Program-made: the position numbers and the translations under genes
Notes under the pieces: model-generated
What the model was told of the DNA's origin: nothing
Database searches by the model: none
What the model saw: only the letters and a program-made list of their open reading frames with translations
Origin: Shinisaurus crocodilurus
Taxonomy: Eukaryota > Chordata > Lepidosauria > Squamata > Shinisauridae
Direction of reading: 5' to 3'
Assembly (NCBI GenBank): GCA_021292165.1
Contig: CM037878.1
Location: 4,650,001-4,714,000, forward strand
DNA length: 64,000 nt
Shown: positions 55,100 through 64,000 of the stretch, one piece after another
Layout: the number at the start of each line of letters is the position of its first letter
How positions within the stretch are numbered: the stretch's first letter is position 1

Positions 55100-58000
55100 T
55101 CAAAGCATCTCTGACAGATGTCTGTCCAGCTGCACCTTGAATGCCTCCAGAGTTGGAGAGCCCACGACCTCCCTAGGTAGTTGATTCCATTGTCTTATTG
55201 CTCTGACAGTCAGGAAATTTTTCCTGATGTTTAGGTGGAATCTAGGTTCCTGTAACTTGAGCCCATTATTCCGTGTCCTGCAAACTGGGATGACCGAGAA
55301 GAGATCTTTGCCCTCCTCTGTGTGACATCCCTTCAAATACTGGAAGAGTGCGATCATATCTCCCCTCAGTCTCCTCTTCTGAAGGCTAAACATGCCCAGT
55401 TCTTTCAGTCTCTCCTCATAGGGCCTTGTTTCCAGTCCCTTTATCATCCTTGTTGCCCTCCTCTGAACCCTCTCCAGTTTGTCTATGTCCTTCTTAAAGT
55501 GAGGTGCCCAGAACTGGACGCAGTACTCAAGATGAGGCCTAACCAGTGCCGAGTAAAGGGGAATTATCACTTCCCGCGATTTGGAAGCTATACTTCTATT
55601 AATACAGCCCAAAATTGCATTTGCCTTCTTTGCAGCCACATCGCATTGCTGGCTCATATTCAGTTTGTGATCTACCACAATTCCAAGATCCTTCTCACTT
55701 GTAGTATTGTTGAGCCAAGTGTCCCCCATTCTGTAACTCTGCATTTGGTTTCCTCTCCCTAGGTGCAGCACTTGGCATTTATCCCTATTAAATTTCATTC
55801 TGTTGTTTTCGGCCCAGCGCTCCAGCCTATTGAGGTCACTTTGAATTTTGTTTCTGTCTTCCAGAGTATTAGCTGTTCCACCCAACTTTGTGTCATCTGC
55901 AAATTTGATAAGCGTTCCCTGTACCTCCTGATCCAAGTCATTAATAAAAATGTTGAAGAGCACCGGGCCCAGGACCGAGCCCTGTGGTACCCCGCTCGTT
56001 ACCTCTCCCCAGTTTGAGAAGGAACCATTGACAAGCACTCTTTGAGTCGGACTCAAAGAGTGCTTATCAATGGTTCCTTCTCAAACTGGGGAGAGGTAAC
56101 GAGCGGGGTACCACAGGGCTCGGTCCTGGGCCCGGTGCTCTTCAACATTTTTATTAATGACTTGGATCAGGAGGTACGGGGAATGCTTATCAAATTTGCA
56201 GATGACACAAAGTTGGGTGGAACAGCTAATACTCTGGAAGACAGAAACAAAATTCAAAGTGACCTCGATAGGCTGGAGCGCTGGGCCGAAAACAACAGAA
56301 TGAAATTTAATAGGGATAAATGCCAAGTGCTGCACCTAGGGAGAGGAAACCAAATGCAGAGTTACAGAATGGGGGACACTTGGCTCAACAATACTACAAG
56401 TGAGAAGGATCTTGGAATTGTGGTAGATCACAAACTGAATATGAGCCAGCAATGCGATGTGGCTGCAAAGAAGGCAAATGCAATTTTGGGCTGTATTAAT
56501 AGAAGTATAGCTTCCAAATCGCGGGAAGTGATAATTCCCCTTTACTCGGCACTGGTTAGGCCTCATCTTGAGTACTGCGTCCAGTTCTGGGCACCACACT
56601 TTCAGAAGGATGTAGACAAACTGGAGAGGGTTCAGAGGAGGGCAACAAAGATGATAAAGGGACTGGAAACAAGGCCCTATGAGGAGAGACTGAAAGAACT
56701 GGGCATGTTTAGCCTTCAGAAGAGGAGACTGAGGGGAGATATGATCGCACTCTTCCAGTATTTGAAGGGATGTCACACAGAGGAGGGCAAAGATCTCTTC
56801 TCGATCATCCCAGTTTGCAGGACACGGAATAATGGGCTCAAGTTACAGGAACCTAGATTCCACCTAAACATCAGGAAAAATTTCCTGACTGTCAGAGCAA
56901 TAAGACAATGGAATCAACTACCTAGGGAGGTTGTGGGCTCTCCCACTCTGGAGGCATTCAAGGTGCAGCTGGACAGCCATCTGTCAGGGATGCTTTGACC
57001 TAGATTCCTGCATTGAGCAGGGGGTTGGACTCGATGGCCTTGTAGGCCCCTTCCAACTCTACTTTTCTTTTCTATGAGTCCGATTCTTTAGCCAATTGTG
57101 GATCCACCTGATAGTTGTTCCATCTAGCCCACTCTTAGCTAGCTTACTAATCAGGATATCATGAGGCACTTTGTCGAAAGCTTTGCTGAAGTCCAGGTAT
57201 ATAATGTCCACAGCATTCCCACAGTCCACAAGGGAGGTTACCCGATCAAAAAATGAGATCAGATTAGTCTGACAGGATTTGTTCTTGACAAATCCATGCT
57301 GGCTTCTAGTAATCACTGCATTGTTTTCAAGGTGCTTGCAGACTGACTTCTTTATAATCTGCTCAAAAATCTTCCCGGGGATTGATGTCAGACTGACTGG
57401 CCTATAGTTCCCAGGTTCCTCCTTCTTGCCCTTTTTGAAGATGGGAACAACATTTGCCCTCCTCCAGTCGTCTGGCACTTCACCTGTCCTCCATGATTTC
57501 TCAAAGATAATAGACAGTGGTTCTGAGAGTTCTTCTGCCAGTTCCTTTATTACTCTAGGATGCAGCTCATCAGGCCCTGGAGATTTAAACTCGTTCAGAG
57601 TAATCAGGTGCTCCTTGACCATTTGCCTATCAATCTCAAGCTGCAATTCTGCCCCTTCAGTCTGCACTTCAGGTTTGCCAGGGGGGTCATAGACCCTCTT
57701 TTGGGAGAAGACCGAGCCGAAGTAGGAATTGAACACTTCTGCCTTTCTTTGTCTTCTGTTATCAATTTGCCATCCTCATTGCGTAGTTGAACCACCAGTT
57801 CTTTCTTCTGTCTTTTACTGTGCATGTATCTGAAGAAGGCTTTTTTGTTGCTTTTAGCATTCCTCGCTAACCTTAGCTCATTCTCAGCTTTAGCCTTCCT
57901 GACACTATTCCTGCAGTTCTGTGCTACCTGCCTGTACTCTTCCCCTGTAGCCTGTCCTTCCTTCCACTTCCTATACGTGTCCTTTTTTGTTTTCAGGTCA

Positions 58001-59001
58001 TCTTTGAGTTTATTGTGAAGCCACATTGGCTTCTTCTGTTGCCCTCTGCCTTTTCTCCTTGTGGGAATTGTTTGCAATTGTGCCTTTAAAATTTCCTTTT
58101 TTAAAAACTCCCACCCCTCCTGGGCTCCCTTTCTCGTGAGAGTCACTTGCCATGGGATCTTACTAATCATTGTTCTGAGTTTGTTAAAATTGGCTTTCCT
58201 AAAATCCAGGGTACGTGTTTGGCTACACTCAGCTTTTGCTTCTGTTAGAATCAAGAACTCAAGTATAACATGGTCACTTTCCCCCAGAGTTCCCGAAACT
58301 GCCACTTTATCCACTAACTCGTCTCTGTTGGTTAGAATCAGGTCAAGGATAGCCGATCCTCTAGTTCCTTCCTCCACTTTCTGTAGGAGGAAGTTATCAG
58401 CAGCACAGCTCAGGAATTTCTTGGAGGGGCCATGTTTGGCTGAATAAGTCTCCCAACAGATATCAGGGAAATTGAAGTCCCCCATTACTACCACATCGTG
58501 CCTCCTTGAAACAATGGCAATTTGCTTTTCAAAAGTTCCATCCTCGTCTTCTCCTTGATTGGGTGGTCGGTAGTAGACTCCAACCGCCATGTTCGCTTTA
58601 TTCTTTGCCCCCTTTATTTTAACCCAGATGCTCTCAATGGGGCTGCCAAGCTCCTCTTCCTGTATCTCTGTGCAGAGATACGTATTTTTAACATACAGTG
58701 CAACTCCACCTCCCTTTCTGTTGCTTCTGTTCCTTTTGAACAAGTTATACCCTTCAATTGCTGTATTCCAGTCATGGGAGTCATCCCACCAGGTTTCAGT
58801 TATCCCTATCAAGTCGTACTTGCCCTCATGTATCAAGAGTTCAAGTTCGTCTTGTTTATTGCCCATACTCCTGGCATTAGTATAGAGACATTGAAGATTA
58901 TGTGCTTTATAGTCCGACTTTCCCCCTACATTTTGTGGTAGACTATCAATGGGCACCGCTGGAGCTGTTCTCTCCATTGTGGCATAGAGGCCTTCTTCCA
59001 T
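55100..59001 (-). pseudogene. CR1 ORF2, broken by one frameshift and an insertion
   Basis: From the Met codon at 58999-59001 the endonuclease is intact, with canonical MGDFNFPDICWE and GESDHVILEF. A one-base loss in an A-run near 57744-57750 (copy 1 has an extra A) shifts the frame into a stop at 57604. The correct frame continues as 57736-57081 with SPGPDELHPR, NYRPVSLTSIPGKIF and YLDFSKAFDKVPHDI, and is then cut by the inverted insert. It resumes at 56048-55100 with GVPQGSVLGPVLFNIFI, FADD and the C terminus. Confidence 0.9.
56049..57075 (+). mobile_element. CR1 LINE 3' end (copy 3), inserted head-to-head
   Basis: The plus-strand CR1 3' kilobase (from RTQRVLINGSFSNWG codons to the 3' UTR, ending TTCTTTTCTAT) sits in the minus-strand copy 2. 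GAGTC lies at both edges (56044-56048, 57076-57080). Its 5' break is at the same point of the CR1 sequence as the insertion site, giving a ~1.03-kb inverted repeat with one spacer base. Its 318-residue frame (56042-56998) differs from the facing arm at about 11 residues. Confidence 0.92.
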
Positions 59002-59110
59002 TGGTACCCCCGAGTTTATGTCTCCCTCCCCTGTTGGATTCAGTTTAAAGCCCTCCTGATTAAGTTCCTCATGCTGTGGCCAAACACATATTCGTGTGTA
59101 TTTTTGAATA

Positions 59111-59362
59111 CAGGCAGTTCCCGAGTTAAGAACATCCGACTTACAGACAACCCATACTTAAGAACGGACTTCTGGGTCCCCCGGTGCTACGTCGTTTACG
59201 TAGAGTACGTAGCGTAATATACTACGCAATTTGTGTAATTTATGCAATTTGCGTAAATGCCGATTTTTAACGTATAGGACGCTATGCTGTCCGACTTACA
59301 GACAAATTCAACTTAAAGACATTCTTAAGAACAGAACTTGTTTGTAATCTGGGGACTGCCTG
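59111..59362. mobile_element. Tigger-like (pogo/mariner) MITE with TA duplication
   Basis: The ends CAGGCAGTTCCCGAGTTA and TAATCTGGGGACTGCCTG are inverted, flanked by TA on both sides. The 252-base body has no transposase. Such ends are typical of Tigger elements. Confidence 0.85.
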
Positions 59363-59559
59363 TAGTACCCATTTTTTCATGCGTATTTTTCAAATGTACA
59401 CATGCTGTCGAATGCATTTTTGGGGTTCCACGAATCACATTGCAAGCTTGGAAATGTACTGACTTTGACCACAAATTGTGTTTGGCCCGGAAAGAGCAAA
59501 CTGGGTAAATCTTGATCAAAAACAAACTGAAATGAATTTCTCATACATTCCTAAGACAG

Positions 59560-59745
59560 GGTCATATTGGAGAAGTCGGTCCTCCAAGGAGCGGAAACAC
59601 AGCTCCCAAACAATTTAGGATTCTAAACGCAAACACTGGCACTTTGAATTGCACCCTCAAATGGACCAGGAGCCAGTGCACATGTGTGAGGCTTTTCGGA
59701 TCCCAGCCAGAATGCTCAGGTAGATGGACCATTGACCTGGCCCAC
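59560..59745 (-). mobile_element. L2-like remnant
   Basis: The minus-strand frame reads VHWLLVHLRVQFKVPVFAF, close to the L2 segment HWLxVxxRxQFKVLVL. The flanks are decayed. Confidence 0.5.
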
Positions 59746-59964
59746 CATGACACTAATAATAACAAACCCAACAACACACTGATGAATACAATGACAACAA
59801 ACTTAGGTAGGTGTGTACGAACATATTCAATCAAAGATTCCCAGTGAATGCCAGGCTCTTCTCCAGAGGAGAAACTATTCCCTGCAAACAACGCAAAACC
59901 TGTTTATGCATGCGTTACTTTCCCCCCGAAAAGTGTGGTTCTGCTCTCATTCCCCCACTCCCAG

Positions 59965-60118
59965 ATTCATAGATCGTAGAGTTGGAAGGGGCCTACAGGG
60001 CCATCGAGTCCAACCCCCGCTCAATGGAGGGGTCTCCCATCCAAGTAATCACCAGGCCTGACCCTGCTTAGCTTTCCACGCTCAGACAAGCTGAGCCAGC
60101 ATGAGCCACGGGCCTTGT
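59965..60118 (-). mobile_element. 5S-rRNA-derived SINE with CR1-like tail (copy 4)
   Basis: The copy includes the longer 5S head (CTGGCTCAGCTTGTCTGAGC on the minus strand), AAGCTAAGCAGGGTCAGGCC, and the CR1 tail. A ~20-base deletion removes part of the junction between the 5S and CR1 parts. Confidence 0.8.
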
Positions 60119-60589
60119 TTACTCGGCCCTGCAGTAGCGCTGCATGAACGACGCCAATGCAGATCCAAAGTTCCAGTGCAAACACTTCCTTTGCAAATGT
60201 TATAATATTGGTTGCAAAAATGGTCCGTAATGAACATACATCGGCAGCAAAAAAAAATGTTCGGTATGATTTATTGTCCATCTTGTAATAATCACCCAGA
60301 ATAAATGGACTCCAGGTCTCTTCAAATGTTTCCTGTGATAATTACCCACTTCGTAGGTGGGTATTTTCAGTCAATTTGGCTGTCAAGGCTGAGTTTCAAG
60401 TCTTCCAAAGCCATTCTTTCAGCAGGGGAGGGGGTGGGGTAGGGTCAGGCCATTTAGTGCCTATTAAAATTTTAGCGGCCGTTAATAAGCTCCACACACT
60501 GACTCATAGTGCTCTGTATGCAGAGAGACTTCCAAACGCCCCAACAGAATGCATGCTAGAGTAAGACGGAGAATGCGATCTATCATAAT
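60119..60589. other. Unassigned stretch
   Basis: No gene or recognised repeat was seen. Confidence 0.4.
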
Positions 60590-60957
60590 TTAGGAATGTA
60601 CAGATTTTCTTAAATCTGTTCCATCTGTGCTTTGCGGATTGTCAGGCATCTTTCATTCCTTTGTCTGCACATTGATGGAATCGGATTTTTTAAAAAACAG
60701 ATTTTCATTCTCCTTATGCTAATTTGCATTAGTTAATGCACTTTAGTGCAAGTATGCATTACTGCTAACGTGCACTTAATGCAAATTTGTGCAAATCCCC
60801 CCCCCCAAAGTTAAAAACAACAACAACAACAATGGTTTGCTGGTGTGCAGAAACCCACGTGACTCAGAAAAAGTCGGTCCACTGCGGAATTTGCAGGTTG
60901 GATTCATAGGAATCCCAACTCATTTGAATCTCTTCCGGATTTCTCTGACATCCCTAA
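60590..60957 (+). repeat. Unnamed interspersed repeat F (copy 1)
   Basis: About 365 bases recur at 62112-62467 in the same orientation: TGTTCCATCTGTGCTT, GGATTGTCAGGC, ATGCAAATTTGTGCAAATCC, ACTCAGAAAAAGTC, GGATTTCTC. Starts TAGGAATGT and ends ACATCCCTA, possible inverted ends of a DNA transposon. No coding frame. Confidence 0.7.
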
Positions 60958-61002
60958 CTGTAATACTGACCCAAACTGTTTTATTCAAGAATGAATCTAA
61001 TT

Positions 61003-61112
61003 ATGAGAATAGCCTGGGGAGCTGCTGCTACCGGTCAGTGTTGACAATACTGGGCTCGATGGACCAAGGGTCTGACTCAGTAGAAGGCAGCTTCCGATGT
61101 TCCTAGCCTATT
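61003..61112 (+). mobile_element. tRNA-derived SINE, second family, tail part
   Basis: GTCAGTGTTGACAATACTGG, GATGGACCAAGGGTCTGACT and AAGGCAGCTTCCGATGTTCC form the tail that normally follows the head seen at 25733. Confidence 0.6.
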
Positions 61113-61159
61113 TGTTTCCTCAGGGAATGTGGAAACAGAACAACCACCTGGTTCTGGGA

Positions 61160-61818
61160 TAGGGGCATGCGACCTGGTGCCCTCCAGATGTTTTGGACTA
61201 CAATTCCCACAGTCGTTGACCATTGGCCATGCTGTCTGGGGCTTATTTATTGTATTGTATTGTATTGTATTGTATTGTATTGTATTGTATCTCTATATCG
61301 CCCCATAGCCGAAGCTCTCTGGGCGGTTCACAACAATTCATAAAAACAATAATACACATAAAATACAAACAATAAAAACATACAATGTAATTTGAAAAGT
61401 TTTAAACCAAATTTAAAAGCCCAGTTTAAAATGGCAATACTGAACAAGTTAATAAAACTAAGCCTACAGGTGACATTACTCCGCCGTGTGCTATTTTGAG
61501 CAGTTGAATATTGAATGCCTCGGCACTGAAGTCTTAACCTGGCACTGAAAAGCTAGTAAAGTTGGCGCTAGGCGGGCCTCAGTGGGGAGCTTATTTCACA
61601 ATTGGGGGGATACCACTGAGAAGGCCCTCCTCCTTGTTGCCACCAACTGAGCCTCCCTTGGAGGGGGCAGTTGGAGGAGGGCCCCAGATGTTGAGCGCAG
61701 TGTCTGGGTAGATTGTGGTTGGGAGAGGCGTTCCATCAGGTATTGTGGTCCCAAGCCATGTAGGGCTATTGGAGTTGTGGTCCAAAATGTTTGGAAGGCA
61801 TTAGGTTGCCTACCCTTG
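61160..61818. mobile_element. Palindromic hAT-type MITE, family B (copy 6), split by L2
   Basis: The left arm (GACCTGGTGCCCTCCAGATG) and right arm (TTGGAAGGCATTAGGTTGCC) flank the insertion 61244-61762. The flanks TTCTGGGA (61152-61159) and TTCTAGGA (61819-61826) form an 8-base duplication with one mismatch, supporting hAT origin for family B. Confidence 0.82.
61244..61762 (-). mobile_element. L2 LINE 3' end inserted in MITE
   Basis: On the minus strand it ends CCGCCCAGAGAGCTTCGGCT and a run of ATACA units. GGGCT flanks it (61239-61243, 61763-61767). The (TGTAT)n microsatellite at 61251-61290 has grown from its tail. Confidence 0.75.
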
Positions 61819-61826
61819 TTCTAGGA

Positions 61827-62111
61827 TTTCACATACAGTACACTCCTTTTATTCGACATGAGGAAAATGTATATCCAGTCTTCACAGACCTCCACCCACC
61901 AGGGGGCATGGGTGGACATTGGAGGGGTCTTGAGGAACATTCCTTGCCAGGAGTACCCTCAAGCAGTAGTCATGGTTGAAACCTCTTTCCCGTCACATGT
62001 GACGAGTGAGTGTTTTTAGACCTCCACCATGGGTGTGCTCACAAGAGGTGAAGAAAGCCACTACGTCTCACAAACGAAACAAAGTCATTCTTCACACAGT
62101 GCATAGTTAAA
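61827..62111. other. Unassigned stretch
   Basis: No gene was seen. Confidence 0.4.
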
Positions 62112-62467
62112 AGTAGGGATGTATGGATTCTGTTAAATGTGTTCCATCTGTGCTTCATGGATTGTCAGGCGTCTTTTGTTCGGTCATCTGCTCATTCACG
62201 GAATTGGGATTTTTAAAGGGATTTACGAGAATTTGTCTCCACTTGTGCCAGTGTGCATTACGGCCAATGCACATTCACATTAAAGTGCATTAGCGCAAGT
62301 GCAAATTTGCACAAATCCCTTCCCAAAGTTAAAAATCAGTCCACAAGTTCATGGAATCTGCCCAACTCAGAAAAAGTCAATCTGCTGTGGAATCCGCAGG
62401 TCAGAGTCACAGAAATCCAAATCCAAATTCATTTGAATCCGTTGCGGATTTCTCCAACATCTCTAGA
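62112..62467 (+). repeat. Unnamed interspersed repeat F (copy 2)
   Basis: Same order of words as copy 1 at 60590, with frequent substitutions. It starts TAGGGATGT and ends ACATCTCTA. Confidence 0.7.
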
Positions 62468-62499
62468 GCCTTGAAACCATGGAAGTTGCTACTACTACA

Positions 62500-62800
62500 A
62501 GTTGTGCTGACAGCCACCAGCTGGGAGGGCTTTAAAAGGGGATTAGAGAGATTCTCGGAGGAGGAAGCTATCAATGGCTACTAGTCCCGATGGCTATATG
62601 CCACCTCCAGTGTCAGAGGCAGTATGCCTATGTACATCAGTTGCTAGGGAACATGACCAGGAGGGAGCTATTGTGCTCATGTCCTACCTGTGGGCCTCTC
62701 ACAGGAAGCTGGTTGGCTACTGTGGGAACAGAATGCTGGACTAGAGAGGCCTCTGGCCTGATCCAGCAGGGCACTTCTCAGGCTCTTCTGTTCATACTTT
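62500..62800 (+). mobile_element. L3-like LINE 3' end
   Basis: The ORF end (SWEGFKRGLERFSEEEAING, stop at 62582) is followed by the 3' UTR with GCCACCTCCAGTGTCAGAGG and CCTGATCCAGCAGGGCAC. Confidence 0.78.
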
Positions 62801-62942
62801 GCAATTCCATAATTGTAAGCACTTTTAGTTGTCCATGTAGCTGAGGAGACAGGGGAATGGAGAGGCAGTGGACTAGCAAGGATCCATCATGGTGTATTAT
62901 TCAGTGAATGATTATTTCATTAAAATATTTTAAACCTTCCAC

Positions 62943-63079
62943 ACAGGGCTGTTGTGAGGATAAAATGGAGAGGAGGAGGAGAATTATGTAAGCCGCCTTA
63001 TTTATTTATTAATTATATTTTTTAATCGCCCATCTGGCCGGTCACCCGGCCTTAGGTTCCTTGCAGGAAAAAAGGCGGG

Positions 63080-63090
<11 letters not shown>
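62943..63090 (+). mobile_element. tRNA-derived SINE, Sauria-SINE type, 3' end with 48-base insert
   Basis: The body end and tail (GTTGTGAGGATAAAATGGAG, GGTTCCTTGCAGGAAAAAAG) are interrupted at 63001-63048 by a minus-strand LINE tail (GGCCAGATGGGCGATT). GCCTTA occurs on both sides (62995-63000, 63049-63054), partly matching the insert. Confidence 0.78.

Positions 63091-63168
<78 letters not shown>
63081..63168. repeat. (AAT)n then (AGC)n compound microsatellite
   Basis: About 55 bases of AAT/ATA units, from the SINE tail, join about ten AGC units. Confidence 0.93.
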
Positions 63169-63329
63169 GAAGTCTGCAGGGGAAAAGTCTACGTGCAAGC
63201 CGTTGTTCACACATAGGCTTTTCCCCTGAAGATCATAGATGGGGCCAGGCAGCATGTCTGATGCTGGGAACTGAGCAAGGCACACGGCTGCCCATGACTG
63301 AATAGCGCATGAAGGGGGTTCTTTTAGCA

Positions 63330-63660
63330 ACCACCAACAGTGCTTCAGCTTTATCTAGACGGAGCTTAGGTTGATTTACCCTCATCTAGGCCATTATAGA
63401 CCTAGAAGGAGAAACAGAGTTGGGTGTCATCAACATACTGACGACACTTCACTCCGAATCCCTGGACAACTTCCTCCAGTGGTTTCGCATGGATGGTAAA
63501 TAGCAGGGCAGACAAGATGGAAATTAGCAGCATAAATGCCATGGGGCAGAGCAACTGCGTCTCAACCCTCCCCCCCGCTTTTCTGGAGCCAGCCAGTCAG
63601 GTAGGAACAGAACCAGTCAAGCATGGTGCCTCCACTAACACCCCAGACAGTTGGGTCAGA
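63330..63660 (-). mobile_element. L2-type LINE RT remnant
   Basis: The plus strand reads like the antisense of an L2-type RT region (GAGTTGGGTGTCATCAACAT; CCAGTCAGGTAGGAACAGAA). It is heavily decayed; the call rests on overall pattern. Confidence 0.5.
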
Positions 63661-63933
63661 AGGACATCACTACCAGTAGTGTCATCATCCCCACCCTGAA
63701 CAGCAGTTCAGAGCTTGGCTCTGACCCAGGTGAAGATGGGCCAATCAGACCAGTGGCACTGGAGGCAGATGTGCTGGATACCGAACCGGGCCTGGGCCTC
63801 AGCCCGCCCCCTATCAGCCAGAGATCCTTTGAGCCAGGGAGCTCCAAATGGAGACCTACAGAGGTTGTAACCCCTGAGCCTGCAACTCCTGACCAACTGG
63901 GCCCTCTGTGCCAGTGGCCCTATGCACTCCTAT

Positions 63934-64000
63934 TAGGGATGGGGACTCGGACTCCAGGACTCGACTCATGAGTCGGACTGAGTCCCAATATTTTTAATGG
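63934..64000. mobile_element. hAT-type GACTCG element (family E, copy 2), cut by window end
   Basis: It begins TAGGGATGGGGACTCGGACT and continues as at 10040 to AATATTTTTAATGG, where the window ends. Confidence 0.82.

Larger units (their letters stand above)
55011..59089 (-). mobile_element. CR1 LINE with whole ORF2 (copy 2), split by an inverted CR1
   Basis: Minus-strand pieces 57081-59089 and 55011-56048 together make a CR1 that starts near the end of ORF1 and runs to the 3' end. CATAT occurs at both outer edges (55006-55010, 59087-59091), partly overlapping CR1 sequence. The interruption (56049-57075) is another CR1 3' end in the opposite direction. Confidence 0.9.

Noticed and set aside
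55322..55762. 146-residue plus-strand frame, repeated in antisense to every CR1 copy (for example 45341-44901, 51346-51786)
   Set aside because: It is the antisense shadow of the CR1 RT region; its conservation follows from the sense coding strand.
63002..63330. Frames with poly-Tyr/Ala or poly-Cys/Leu runs
   Set aside because: They translate the AAT and AGC microsatellites.

Overview
The window looks like intergenic or intronic DNA from a squamate reptile (a lizard-type genome). This rests on its repeats: tRNA-derived SINEs of the Sauria-SINE type, CR1, L2, L3-like, RTE-like and L1 retrotransposons, 5S-rRNA-derived SINEs, and many short hAT-type DNA transposons with intact 8-bp target duplications. 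The species cannot be named from this sequence. I found no confirmed host protein-coding gene, rRNA gene, tRNA gene or CRISPR array. Nearly every long reading frame belongs to a retrotransposon or is low-complexity.

Layout. 1-4.4 kb: a near-complete but broken RTE-like LINE (leader, endonuclease, reverse transcriptase, C-terminal zinc finger, ATG-repeat tail), split by a 5S-derived SINE. 4.4-19.3 kb: old intergenic DNA with SINEs, palindromic MITEs, a 685-bp hAT element built from GACTCG-like words, and a three-level nest at 14.3-14.8 kb. 20.0-21.15 kb: a CpG island with GC boxes and a short GGC repeat, the best candidate for a host promoter. 22-24 kb: a possible solo LTR and a long pyrimidine-rich tract. 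24-38 kb: scattered MITE, SINE and LINE remnants. 38.9-40.9 kb: an L1 3' half (minus strand) with an internal 159-bp duplication. 41.6-46.5 kb: an L2 copy split by a 3.86-kb CR1. 51-52.2 kb: a CR1 3' half (minus). 55.0-59.1 kb: a CR1 with the whole of ORF2 (minus), split by an inverted 1.03-kb CR1 that makes a near-perfect palindrome. 59-64 kb: a Tigger-like MITE, SINEs, L2 remnants, two copies of an unnamed repeat, microsatellites, and the start of a second GACTCG element cut by the window edge.

The elements form likely partner sets. CR1 may supply the machinery for the 5S/CR1 chimeric SINE, which shares the CR1 3' end. Autonomous hAT transposases, absent here, would move the four or more hAT MITE families. 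The points most worth a second look are the palindromic MITE whose two arms change together from copy to copy, the chimeric 5S/CR1 SINE, the CR1 palindrome, and the GACTCG hAT element with an extra internal terminus. Family names come from recognition of motifs and consensus-like sequence without a database search.
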